The translations under genes were made by a program, and so were the position numbers. From assembly GCA_030737835.1 (NCBI GenBank), contig JAUJYN010000046.1, positions 358,592 to 422,591 on the forward strand: DNA of 64,000 bases, in the 5' to 3' direction. The notes beneath the pieces are model-generated. The model was not told the origin of the DNA and did not search any database. It was given only the letters and a program-made list of their open reading frames with translations. The stretch is from Acorus gramineus (Eukaryota > Streptophyta > Magnoliopsida > Acorales > Acoraceae). Positions 18,586-29,963 of this stretch are shown here, one piece after another; within the stretch, counting starts at the first letter, position 1; every line of letters begins with the position of its first letter.

Positions 18586-21349
18586 TGTTATATATGTGTC
18601 ACTTTTTAGCCTATTGGTCACATTTGGGTCATTTCTGGCCATTTTTCAATTTTTCTTTTTTCGATCGGAGCCGCTAAAATTTTAGACTTTTAGCTATCTG
18701 CGTGAGTTCAAGTACTCCGATTGAAAATCTAACTGCATATTATGAGTCCTGGTACCATTTAGTACTACTCATAAAAATTTCATCGAATTCCAGTAACGTT
18801 TTAAAAATTATGCAGTTCCGAATCGTATCCGGGTTTCGGTCGTTACTGGTTTGTTTGGTGGAATAGTGTTGGGATATTTTGGTGGTTATGGTCACCTTGG
18901 GTAACCTCACCCCCCTCTTGCTTAATGGGTAAGAAAACTTTGGTTATTTTTTATGTGTGTGGGTGAGTTTAACTTAGGTTCACCACCCGCTTTTTCCCTT
19001 CTCATCACCCCCCCCCCCCATTTGAGAAAAAATTGATCTCTCTCTCTCTTTCACCCCCTCTCATGCCACCCTCTCCCTCTTGATTGTGTGTGTTTGTGTG
19101 TGTGTTTTGAAGAAAAAGAAGGAGAAGAAACAAGCACAAAGAGGAGTAGTGAAGGAGGAGGGACACACAAAGGTGTGTATGTGTGTTGTTGTAGTGGTTG
19201 ATTGATTCCCTTCTCTTAGGCTCCCTCTCATGCTCCCTTTTTGCCCCTGATTTTCAGCCAAGTAAGGCTGAGGAGGTGGTGGTGTTGGTGGTGGCGGTTG
19301 CGGTGGTTTTGGTGCGCCAAGAGCACCCGAATACCTCCCCTTTTCTTTCCCCTCCTTTGGTAAGCTCTCCTCCTCCCTTATCTATGTTTTAATGGTTGTT
19401 AGGGCTGTTAGGGTGATCATGCATGCCATGCATGTGGGTTAGGGTGTGTGTGAGGGCTGTGGAGGGGATGGGAGAGGTCTGGGCGCGCGCGCAGACGCGC
19501 GCGCAGAGGGGTGCTGGCGCGCGTAGTCGGGCATGCTGGCGGGCGCACGCGGGTACGCGCAGGCGCACGAACGTGCGCGCGAGGAGCTGGCGCGGGCGTG
19601 CAGTGCGCGCGAGTGTGCGCAAGCGCATGCGAGCGCGCGGCAGCGCGTCTGGACGCGCGGTTGGGCGCGCGGCAGTGCGCTAGGGGGTGCGGGGGCACGT
19701 GCGCGCGTGCTTATGCGTGCGTACGTGTGCGGGGGCCATGCGTGTGGCTGCCCGAGGGTTCGGGTAGGTGTCGGGGCACTCGGACTTGCGTGCGTACGTG
19801 CGTACTCGCATGCGTGCGAGCCCGTATGCGTGCTTGTCCGAGTCTTTGGCATTTCTAGTAAATTCCATGTATATTTATGTAGTTATACTCACCATATTGA
19901 ATGCCCTTGTCTTGCAGATCTTGGCGAACGGTCACGCAACGACCCGGGTTGCGGTGAGTGGGTCGATCCAACCCAGTTGGGAGGCGTTCGATGCACGTAG
20001 ACGTGCATTGCCCTCCCCTGGGGCATCATAACTGCATATTAACCATATTTGCATGTATATGTTATTATTGGGCTTGCTAGGTTGCATCCATGTCATGTTA
20101 GACCTAACATGTTAGGGTTATACATCCTAGTATCATGTGTAGGGTCCAATGCTTGTTCATGCATCATGTCCCATGTTAGGATAACATTTGATTCCTACAT
20201 GCACCCCGACCTTGCCTAAGTATACCCTTAGCTATCTATGAAAAGCATAAGTGTAAGCATGCCTTATAAAATATTATGACCTTGTTATTATATTATTTAA
20301 ATGCTTCCATGATGAATTCCTTGTATATTTATTATCCATGTTATATGCTTAAGTTGAGCCTCAAATCTTGCCTAATGAGTTTAGGCAAGTGTATGACCAC
20401 TTATGGGGTCATACTTGGCAATTGTCACTATGAATAATATGTTTTCCCTGCATCTGAGTTATGCGCCCTGGAGGGAATTCTTGAGAATTCTTTACCGTAT
20501 CGGTGTTTAGTAACCGGTGTCGACGGATTCAAGAGGATCGTATCCGCAAGTGTAGATTGTTTTCTCCCCTTCGTTGGATCCGATGTAGGAACTCCCCGGC
20601 GTTGGGAAAACCTATCCTGACAGAGGTCTCCCATCCGTAGGTACTACTGATGCAATCGGGAACGTACTGATCGTGGGAGTATACCAGGTAGAGGCTACCC
20701 GGGGAAAGGGCTACCGGTGGACCAAGGGTGTAGAGCAGTCTAATCTCTCCCAAAAGTCCTATGTCACCTCTAAAGGGTGAGGGTGAGGGTGTGGTGGGTC
20801 GGCGTCGCTACGACCCACCAATTTGTGCAGTTACTCCCATCTTAGGGACTTTAATGATTTTTTTAAGGTTAATATGAGTTGTGTTGCATGGATTGTACCA
20901 TTCACTGAGCGTGTGGCTCACCCCTCGCATACCTTTTTCCTCCAGTTGTCGCTGAGTTGGATCTGAAGGAGGAGCTCCCCGAGGCATCGCACCAGTAGCG
21001 GAGCAGCGTTCGCGTTTTGGGTCTTGCGAGTGAGAGGCCATCAGCATCCCCCTTTTTTCCTTGTATGTATTATTACTCGTGCTTGGGCACAGTACTTGTA
21101 TGTTGATGTCTTTGTTTTATATTGGCTCTCACATGACAGTTGATTATGTATTCTGGTCTGTAATATGTCTTTGAATTACAGACTCAGTCGTTTAAGCTTC
21201 CGCTATATGTATATATATTATGTCAGCTACATTGTTAATTGTGTTATTACCTTCGATGTTGTTTAGAGTCTTTTATTGATCTCGTGCATGGACTGCTGAT
21301 ATTATATATATTTGCCACGTATTGGGGATGGCCGCCCTGGGGCGTGACA
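18586..21349 (+). mobile_element. Family-2 solo LTR in element C LTR
   Basis: 2764 bp from TGTTATATATGTGTCAC to GGGGCGTGACA, flanked by GTGAG at 18581-18585 and 21350-21354. The sequence is clearly diverged from family 1, but the architecture is the same: donor TTTGGTAAG (GT at 19360), GC island (19480-19760), TTGCAG then 36-nt block 19918-19953 then GTGAGTGGG, hairpin 19979-20016, GTGGGTCG/CGACCCAC hairpin (about 20798-20818), acceptor ending 20945, in-frame TAG at 20996-20998, and GTATGT at 21063. No clear TATA box is seen. Confidence 0.9.
19979..20016 (+). other. Conserved hairpin after the GTGAGT site
   Basis: Arms GGGAGGC and GCCCTCCC, with inner arms ATGCACGT and ACGTGCAT, lie 24 nt after the donor-like site and are followed by CTGGGGCA. 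Other families pair at the same position with different bases: GAGAGG/CCTCTC at 56761-56799, GGGAG/CTCCC at 52725-52762, and GATGCGC/GCGCATC at 47024-47059. Changes on both arms that keep the pairing suggest a selected RNA structure. Confidence 0.65.
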
Positions 21350-22038
21350 GTGAGCTACCACACGCTCAGTGAATGGACCAATAATAATAATAATAACAAC
21401 AACAATAAAATACTCCCAATTAATCCGAACTAACAAATTATAAACATATACATATAATTGTTGCCAGTGTAACGATAAAACATAATGCATCTCTTCAAAA
21501 GAATAGTCACAATCTCATACTAGTCTACATGATGTGTATGATGCAACGGACACGCATGCCCGTATGGCACACAGCCAAAAGATGCTCCATCTAGAGCTTG
21601 GTCACGCAGACCGGTCGTCACGCAAACAAGGTCCCACTAGACTAGGTCACGCAGACCGGTCGTCACGCAGACAGGTGTCACGCGGACAGATAATATGTAT
21701 GCAAGATCAATTAATCAACAATAACTTGCATGCAGGAATAACATAGTCTCCAATATAGATTATACGTAAAATAGTATCTTAAAATCATGATTTCATGCTC
21801 ATGTATTCCATAATCAAGATAACAGTTGTATTCATAAAATAGGCATGATGCGATCATGATATAAATATAAATAGTTTCGAAATCTACGTAGAGACTAGAC
21901 CCACTCACCTTAGGTCAAATGATACGAAAACAACCGCAGAAGGCCTAAAGCACTCTAGTCAGACCTGAAACGATGCGAACCAATCAAAAATACATACATA
22001 CAGTACGGAACCTGATGGTACCCGTACATGCAGAAACC

Positions 22039-22228
22039 GACGGCTCCCACAGGGACCGTCACTGACCAACCCGACGGCTCCCATAGGGACTGTCACTTAA
22101 CAAACCCGATGGCTCCCATTGGGGCCATCCGTAACATACCCGACAGCTCCTCTAGAACCGCCCCAAACAAACCGACGGTCCTCTAGGAGCTGTCTCGAAC
22201 ATGCCCGACGGCTCTCAAGGGAGACGTC
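22039..22228 (-). repeat. Array of six short hairpin repeats, ~34-bp period
   Basis: Units start at 22039, 22073, 22108, 22142, 22174 and 22207. A typical unit is GACGGCTCCCACAGGGACCG followed by TC, in which GACGG pairs with CCGTC and TCCC with GGGA. The third unit has GATGG paired with CCATC, a compensating change. The fourth unit is decayed. The spacers of about 12 bp differ. This lies inside the antisense family-4 LTR, downstream of its TATA box. Confidence 0.75.
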
Positions 22229-23229
22229 CCGACGCAGAAAACACAAAACCCTATTTTTATTAAAACATCCTAACATGTTCTACTATGGAAAACCATACAC
22301 GAGTCGTTTAAAACGGCATAAAACAAAAAGAACTCATCTCGAAAAATCCAATTAAAAACCAATCCAAAACTCATTTAAAACATCATTGAAAAATCGTATA
22401 TTTAACATATGCATAAAAGTAATATAAAATAGATAAACGATACAAATCGTTTACGAGATAGATCGAAGATCGTATAGAGCAAAATCCATTCAAAATCCTA
22501 GCTTATGAAAAAACGATAAAAACATCAATGAAACATAAAATACTTGGTACACCCAAGGGTCTGAATATACTTTATGAAATCCTTTAAAAACCGTAAGAGA
22601 TAACATATTATTATATCTAACATGATATTCTTCTATTCAAAACCCTAGATTTAAAAAGATTCATAAAAAGGACACGTATAAAAATAATTAACTCATATTA
22701 CAAAAATCTTTGAAAACCATATATTTATTATATGTAGAAACAACTAACATGGATCTATGATAAACACTCTTAAAAATAATCATAAAAGCATGTATAGGTT
22801 CGGATCTATGCATATAAGGGTCAAACAAAACTTAAAGATCATCAAAACATGATTTCTACCTTAACGAATTAGCCTAAGCATGGTATACATAAGCATATTT
22901 ATTTTTGCATGAAAGACTTACAAAAACATCATTATATCATCATTATATCATTGTTAAAACAATCAATACGAAATCATGCAAAAACACTTAAGAAACAGGA
23001 AGAAAACTATTCTCTTTGCTTGGAAAAACCTTGAAAACGAGATCATATTAAAAAAACATCTAAAGGGAATCAATATAAACCAAAACTCTTCATAAACAGA
23101 GGATAATACTCACAAGAACTCTCTATTCGAACCCCTTCCCGAGCTCCTCAACAATGGTGCCGAAAACAAGAAGAAGATCTTTTAGGGTTTGAAATTTCTA
23201 GGGTTTCAAGGCAATGAAAGAGAAAAAGA

Positions 23230-23238
23230 GGTTTATAA
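23230..23238 (-). promoter_or_regulatory. Possible TATA box of the antisense family-4 LTR
   Basis: The minus strand reads CTTATAAAC, about 435 bp into the LTR and followed by a leader. A CACGTG-type motif lies close upstream at about 23249-23255. It is the best TATA match in the expected region. Confidence 0.45.
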
Positions 23239-23355
23239 GCCTCTCATACACGTGAGGAAACAATTACGACGCCAATAATTTGCATTAATTCCAATTAATG
23301 CACATGTTCCTTCCAAAAATGGAACCTATTTTCAAAAATACGTTTTTTCCAGATC

Positions 23356-23478
23356 GACGGCTCCTATAGCATCCGTCGCCCAGGCTTCCGACGGCTCTCC
23401 CCGATCCGTCGCCCATGCTTCCGACGGCTCCTATAGCATCCGTCGCCCATGTGCCCGACGGCAGCTATAAGATCCGTC
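23356..23478 (-). repeat. Second array of four hairpin repeats
   Basis: Units start at 23356, 23390, 23423 and 23457. The core is GACGG-CTCCTATAGCAT-CCGTC, with the same GACGG/CCGTC arms and the same 33-34-bp period as the array at 22039-22228, but a different loop. On the minus strand it lies upstream of the TATA box, where it could act as repeated promoter elements. That role is inference. Confidence 0.7.
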
Positions 23479-23670
23479 AGACACTGTCTGACACCCTGTT
23501 ACTGTTTGGTCCATAACTTGATCGATACTCATCCGATTTACGATCCGTAAAAAAACGTTGGAAAGCCAACGAAACGAGGAATCTAACCATGCCAAATTAT
23601 TAGAAATTTGGAATACTAAACATACCATAGAAGCAGGTTAATTATGGACTAAAAAGTCAGAGTCGCTACA

Positions 23671-23681
23671 TCATTTCCCCC
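23671..23681 (-). other. Polypurine tract of element C (antisense)
   Basis: On the minus strand GGGGGAAATGA ends exactly where the LTR begins (23670). With the integrase upstream on the same strand, this sets the orientation and boundary. Confidence 0.75.
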
Positions 23682-23689
23682 ATAGAGGA

Positions 23690-24543
23690 ATTTAGTCCCT
23701 AAATTCAAAGCATACCTGAGGAACATCCAAACAATGCCGGATAAATCTCTCGCATCTCTCCTTCGCGTTCCCAAGTCATCTAGGGTACTCCGGGACGGGA
23801 TGGTACTGCCATTGCACTTTGACCAACGGAATGGTCTTGTTGCGCAAGACTTGCTCCTATCTATCTAAGATCTTCACCGGCTGCTCGACAATAGATAGGT
23901 CTTCTTGTATTTGGACTAAGTCCGGTTCGAAGACGTGCGAAGGGTCATTCACATATTTCCTTAGCATTGACACATTAAATACATTGTGCACACGATCCAA
24001 CTGTGCCAGTAATGCCGAACGATAAGCCACTTGTCCATCCTTCTCCAAAACTTTGAATGGTCCGATGAAACGTGGATTCAGCTTTCCCCGTTGTCCGAAT
24101 CGAACCACACCCTTGGATGGAGATACTTTCAAAAACACATGATCTCCCACCGTGAACTCCAGCTCTCACCTTTGATTGTCGGCGTAGCTTTTTTGCCTAC
24201 TCTATGCTGTTTTAAGCCGATTACAGACTAATTTCACCTTGTCAAAAGTATCTTGGACTAACTCTGGCCCAACTAAACTTCTCTCGCCAACCTCATCCCA
24301 GCATAGAGGTGTGCGACAACTCCTTCCATACAATGCTTCGAAAGGTGACATTTGAATGCTTGCTTGGAAACTATTGTTGTACACAAACTCGGCCAAGGTT
24401 AAATGGTCTTCCCAACTTCCGCTGAAGTCAATCACACAAGCCCTCAACATATCCTCCAAAATCTGAATCGTCCTTTCAGACTGTCCATCCGATTGAGGGT
24501 GAAATGCTGTGCTGAAATTTAGCCTTGTCCCCAATGCCGTTTG
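23690..24543 (-). pseudogene. pol: Element C integrase C-terminal half and chromodomain tail
   Basis: On the minus strand, 24534-24202 encodes the end of the integrase core, including the catalytic glutamate region (DGQSERTIQILEDML), YNNSFQASIQMSPFEALYGR and TPLCWDEVGE. After a frame break, 24150-23857 gives the C-terminal domain (GDHVFLKVSPSKGV, RGKLNPRFIGPF, VHNVFNVSMLRKYV). Then, through stops and shifts, comes a chromodomain-like tail (NKTIPLVKVQWQ, WEREGEMREIYPALF). The upstream half of the same integrase lies at 35432-35900, on the other side of element D. The catalytic glutamate is retained, but the gene is broken. Confidence 0.87.
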
Positions 24544-25112
24544 GAGAGTGATAAGCGTATTATTTGCACATTTAATCCCCTTAATTTAGTTTTCTATTTC
24601 CTAATTTTATGTGTAATAATGACTAATATTCAGAATTTATTTGTTATTGTAGGTAATTGAGATAAATGATGATTATCAATGCAAAATATTCTATAAAGCA
24701 TTTAAAGATATGAAGGAGAATCAAGAGGATTCTTGAAGATCCAAAATTATGCTAGATAAAGATTTGGTGAAGAGAGAATCAAAAATCAAAATCCAATCAA
24801 ATATTCTTCAAATCAATGTTAAAACCGTCCCACTATTTTAACCAAAACTTTTGCCTCAAATATCGTATTTTGGCCCAAAATATGGCGTTGAAAAGATATT
24901 TTCAAGATCTACAAATCAATGTTTCTTGAATATTTTGCAATTCCACCTTATTAGGGGTCAAAAATTCATCCGAAGATTCTGCAGAAAATTAATGACAGGA
25001 ATGAAAGATTTTACCTGCTAAAATTGTCAAATATTCATATGAGGAAGGTTGATGGCCAATCTTAACCATCCAATTCATTGCAAATCAATGGTCAAGATTC
25101 AAGGCTGGAGGC

Positions 25113-25120
25113 TATAAAAG
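25113..25120 (+). promoter_or_regulatory. TATA box of element D 5' LTR
   Basis: TATAAAAG follows GGAGGC. The same site in the intact 3' LTR is 34538-34545. The distance from the LTR start (about 565 bp) leaves a normal U3. Confidence 0.7.
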
Positions 25121-25135
25121 GAACACATATGAAGT

Positions 25136-28100
25136 TGTCACGCCCCAGGGCGGCCGTCCCCGGGACGCGGCAGGTGTATATATCATATCAGAAGCCTACA
25201 CATGAGGTCAAATATATATACTCTAAACCACAGATAAAAATGACAACATAAATCAAACAAGGCTGACATAATATATACACAATATAGCGGAAGCTAAAAA
25301 CTGAGTCTGTAATCAAAACATATTACAGACTCGATACACAATCATACGTCCTGTGAGAGCCAATATACATAGAAACAACTGAATATATACAGACGCGTGC
25401 CAAGCACGGAAATAAAATACATACAGCCAAGAAAAGGGATGCTGATAGCCTCTGGCACTCGCGGACGTAGCGCTGCTCCGCTACTGAAGGAATCCCTCGG
25501 AAAGCTCCAACTGCTGCTCCGGCTCCAGCTCAGGCTCAGTGACAACTGGGGAAAAACATATGCGAGGGGTGAGCCACACGCTCAGTGAACGGCACAACCC
25601 ATGCATCACAGACAATATTTACCACAATTCCATTATTTATCCAATCTCCAAGACATAACAACATAATCTAGTGGTTCGTACTTCGCCGAACCACCGCACC
25701 CTCACCCTCACCCATCCATGGGTGACATAGGCTATTGGGACTGACAATCATCCATAAACAAATCTAGCAGGTCGCTCATCGCCAACCCACTACACCCTCA
25801 CCCTCACCCTACCACGGGTGACATAGGATTTTGGGACTGACTAGGCTGTTGGTCACCCTTAGTCCACCGGTAGTCTCTCCTCCACTCCGTAGGCCGCTTG
25901 GTCTCCACCCACAACTTCAGCACAGTCCGAAACCAAATCAGGAGGTGCCTACTGATGTGGGTCCTCCGAAGGACGGCCTTTCTAACGCTGGGGCAGCCTC
26001 TACCGGATCCAACGAAGGGAACAGAACAGCCTATCCATACGCATATGATCCACTCGGATCCGCCGACAACACATCTCTCCAACTCAAATGTCATGAACTC
26101 TTCAGAGTTCCTCCAGGGCGCATATCCAAGATGCGGGGAAATAGTACAATCAAAAGCAGTGTTGGAATATCACTGGGGGAAAGAAACTCGGGAGGGCGGC
26201 GTGAGTTCCCGATACAGGGTACCCCGACAACCAAACAAGGAACACGGAGTACCCTAACACGGGTCTCACCGCTGTCCTCGCAAGGCCCCTCCCCTATAAT
26301 ATTCACTACTCATGCTAATAATCATACCAAACATATAACATTACTTATAATATTATTGGGACTAGAAACCTTGGGAGGGCAGCATGAGGTCCCGATACAG
26401 GACATCCCGACAACCAAACAAGGAACACGGAGTACCCTAACCCGGGTCTCACCGCTGTCCTCGCAAGGCCCCTCCCTATAATATTACCTAAGGCATGCGA
26501 TTTAACATACACTAGCATTTAATTTAATAAATAAACTAGTAGGACGCATACTCAGGTCGAGGTTTCCTAACATGAAACAGGAGACATGGTGCATGGCTCG
26601 TATACATATCCTAAGGGTGCAAGTCCCTAACATGCAAAGTCTAGGGTAGCATGCATTCTACAATTTAATCATACAAGCATGGATTACATATTACTGCAGG
26701 TTAATATTCATCCACGGTGCCCCAGGAGAGGTCGGTATACGCCCAAGTGCGTATAACGCCTCTCTACTGAGTTGGATTGTCCCACTCACCAGTATCTGGG
26801 TCATCGCGCGACCGTCCGTCTAGATCTGCAAGACAGACATTCAATATGGTGAGTTAAAATCCATGAACACCCAAAAATACATAACATACCCAAATAAACA
26901 CCCAACACCCTCCTGCAATCACCCGCACGGCCGGCCACTACCCGCACGGCCACCCGACCGCCCGGACGCGCCGCCGCGCCTCAGCCCGCGCACCCCGCAC
27001 GCCTCGCGCCGCCCGCGAGCACCCCGCGCCCCCCCGCGCGCAGCGCCTCGCCTCGCGCGCACCCCGCGCGCACCTCCACGGCCTCGCCGCGCCCCGCGCG
27101 CACCACCACGGCCTCGTCGCGCCCTCCGCGCGCACCCTGCACTCGGCCACCACCTCGCGCACGCACCTCCGCTGCCTCAGCCACCACCTCGCGCACACAC
27201 CTCCGCTGCCTCAGCCACCACCTCGCGCACACACCACCCCTGCTCGCACGCCTAGCACCCGCGTGACCAGCTCCTCGCGCACCAGCCCGCCCAGCACCTC
27301 GCGCACCAGCCCGCCCAGCACCAGCCGCCCACCACCTCTGCACGACCAGCACAGCACGCGTCCCGCGCGCGCCTGCTTGCACGCCGCGCGCACGCCCGCC
27401 CGCTCACGCACTCGCGCATGCCAGCGCGTGCCCAGCCTGCGCGCTGCTGCTGCTCTGCCTGCTGCCCGAGAACATCTCCCACCAGCCCGAGACCACCCCC
27501 TGCTGCCCGAGACCACCCAAACCACCACCCACCGACCTCCGACCACCTCCACCGCCCTCCGACGGCCACCCACAGCCGCCGACCACCCCTCATACACAGA
27601 TCCACACTCCTAGCATACATCTATGCAAGAAAAGTGAAGAAAAAGGCCTTACCAAGGGGAGGAAGCGAAGTCCGGACGCTCTCCGCGCGCCGAAACCTTT
27701 CCCAAAGGCTCTCTTACGCCCCGATCTACCACGGCCCTCGAAATGGCCCGAATCAGAGGACAAAGAGAGGGGGACGGAGTGGCTAGAGTCGTCGGAATCG
27801 GGTTTTGAAGACACCGGACCCGATCTACACTTCTCGTGCTTTAGGTTTTTAGGTTTGAGGGGTCTAAGGGCCTCTAATGGAAGAAAAAGAGAGAGGGAGG
27901 AGAGAGAGGGATTTGGTAGGGATGATGAACAGTAACTCGGAAAAATTAGATCCCACTCTTATATAGTGTGCGACTTAAAAACCCGGATACGCCCCGGAAC
28001 TGCGAAATTTTGGGAACGTTACCGGAATTCGATGAAATTTTCGTGAGAGGCATAAAATGGCACCAGGACACCAAATATGCAGTTAGATTTTCAATCGGAG

Positions 28101-28228
28101 TCCTCTAACTCAGGACGATAGCTAACAGTCCAAAAATAAGCGGTTCCGATCGAAAAACCGTAAAAACCGAAAAACTGCCAGAATGCTCTAACGGTTACCA
28201 GCAGGCTAAAAGTGACACATATATAACA
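25136..28228 (-). mobile_element. Antisense family-1 solo LTR in element D 5' LTR
   Basis: 3093 bp from TGTCACGCCCC to TATATAACA in plus orientation, flanked by GAAGT at 25131-25135 and 28229-28233. On the minus strand it has TATATAAG (27965-27958), a GC island (about 26920-27440), the 36-nt block 26790-26825, an acceptor at 25546-25547, and an in-frame TAG at 25483-25481. The leader palindrome is half deleted near 27815. Since D itself is young, this insertion is younger still. Confidence 0.92.
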
Positions 28229-29102
28229 GAAGTCAAGAAAAAGAATCAAAGAAGGAGGAAAAGGGACAACCGAAGGAGAAGAAAGATTCAAGAGTTTTGC
28301 TTTGTTTTTGTTTTTCTTTTCATCTCATATCTTTGGATGTTTGTATATATTTAGATCTGAATTTTAATATTACTTTAGTATTTTTATTTTCAAGAATTTT
28401 TCAATAATATGATGTCTTTTATTTTTGATTTTTTATTTAGTTTGATCATGTTTTCTAGTAGCTAAATCTTCAACTAGGGTTGAAGATGAAACCATGCAAT
28501 GCTAGTTTAGGATTTTATATTTAGATCTGAATTCTCCATATTGTTTGCTTTATTGAATATCAATCTCTCCTTCAATTCTCTTTTGAAACCTTTCATGTGA
28601 ATTTCTTATTACCTTCTTCAAAAATCTCTTGTATTTGATTTGATAAAATATGCTTTGATTAGGTTCTCTGATATTTTATGCTCTTCTTAACAAGTTGAAT
28701 ATTGAGTTGGTAGATTTTATAAAGGGAAGGGAGATAGATCATTTTATGAAATAATTAATATGATTTTAAATATTTAATTTCCGATTGGTATTTGACTAAC
28801 GTCAATATTGATTGAGTTATATGGTGGAGTTTCACATTTGAATATAACCCCTAAATTGGTATTGCATGGTGGATTCTAAAACCCTAGTTATCTTTTTATA
28901 TTAATATCCATTTTTTTAAAAAAATAAAAATAAAAAAATAAACCTTCATCAATCTTCCTGTCTAATTCGATTAGGTAAATCAATTAATAATTTAATTTGA
29001 ACAATTCTCTGTGGGTCGACCCGTATTTGCTAGATCTATACTTCTGTAATGATCCGTGCACTTGCGGTAATTAATAACAACTTTAATAATCAATCAAGTT
29101 TT

Positions 29103-29120
29103 TGGCGCCGTTGCCGGGGA
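29103..29120 (+). other. Primer-binding site of element D (tRNA-Asp type)
   Basis: TGGCGCCGTTGCCGGGGA begins six bases after the LTR end. This is the well-known PBS of Athila/Tat Ty3/gypsy elements and separates D from the Met-primed elements around it. Confidence 0.92.
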
Positions 29121-29963
29121 ATTGTTTCATATTATATTTGATGTTGATTTATCTTTCGGATTAGTTTTTTTTTTCTTTACTTTTGCTGATTTTTTCTCTT
29201 CATATTTTGCAGGATATCAAGAACCTACAAGAACACAACAAAGAATGGTGTAAGGCTTAGACCATTCTTTCTCTAAACGAGTATCAAAAGTGTTCGAAGG
29301 CGACCCTAAGGTGAACCATTTCATCACGGCAAAAAGGTGGATTTAATTCTTCCCTCACTGTGTGTGAGTTGTGAGTATTTCATTCACCCACGAATCTTCT
29401 GCAAGTGGGTTACTTTTGGGGTTGATTGGGATTTCAATGTGTGCATTTTTCAATTAGCATACATTAATTAATCCATCTAAGGGTTGTCCCACATAACATA
29501 AGGTGGGGATTTCATCGCCCTTCCTTGGCCCACAAATCATCATCTTGAGCATTTGTCAAACCCATGAGCCTAATTAAAATAAGATGAAGTAGACTTGGCC
29601 CTAGGTTTTCGAGCTCAATAGGACAAGAGACGCCAAGAGATACTCCAGTGAGCCATTAACCATTTAATGATGTCTAGGAAAGTGGTTTCATAAGGTTTCT
29701 ACCTTAAAGGACGTGGTTACTTAATTGAGGAACACGCGAAAGCGTGGAAGACCCCCACTAATCCTTTACACTTTCCTGGTTGTTGAGTGGTTGATCGTTA
29801 ACTGGCAAGCTTAAGGCATATCTTGGAACAGTTAGGAGCTGTCCTTTAAGGAGGAAGATCCTCAACAACTAGATCTTTTAAAAATCATCCTCCCTCACTT
29901 AACAAGATAAATCTTAATATGTTGGTTGTGAAAGTATATTCTTGATTTGAGATATTCTGATTT
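29121..29963 (+). other. Element D untranslated leader
   Basis: About 840 bp between the PBS and gag without a long ORF. I see no structured motif beyond ordinary AT-rich leader sequence. Confidence 0.6.

Larger units (their letters stand above)
18214..23670 (-). mobile_element. Element C 3' LTR (family 4, antisense), interrupted
   Basis: In plus orientation it runs from TGTGACGCCCCCG to AGAGTCGCTACA and is followed by an antisense PPT and integrase, so it is the 3' LTR of a minus-strand chromovirus. It is about 2.69 kb after removing the nested solo LTR and its duplication. On the minus strand it shows a first block of hairpin repeats (23478-23356), TATAAA (23237-23232), an AT-rich stretch, a second hairpin block (22228-22039), tandem GGTCACGCAGACCGG repeats (about 21600-21660), and a GAGC..GCTCAC segment next to the nested insertion. 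Confidence 0.8.
24549..29096 (+). mobile_element. Element D 5' LTR (split by a solo LTR)
   Basis: The net length is 1450 bp. TATAAAAG lies at 25113-25120. The antisense solo LTR entered only about 10 bp further on, at GAAGT (25131-25135), so it separates the TATA box from the transcribed part of this LTR. The remainder (28234-29096) is AT-rich and matches 34560-35426 almost base for base. Confidence 0.92.

Noticed and set aside
22039-22228. Short regularly spaced palindromic repeats resembling a CRISPR array
   Set aside because: This is plant nuclear DNA within an LTR; units are diverged, spacers are only ~12 bp and there are no cas genes. Treated as hairpin repeats.
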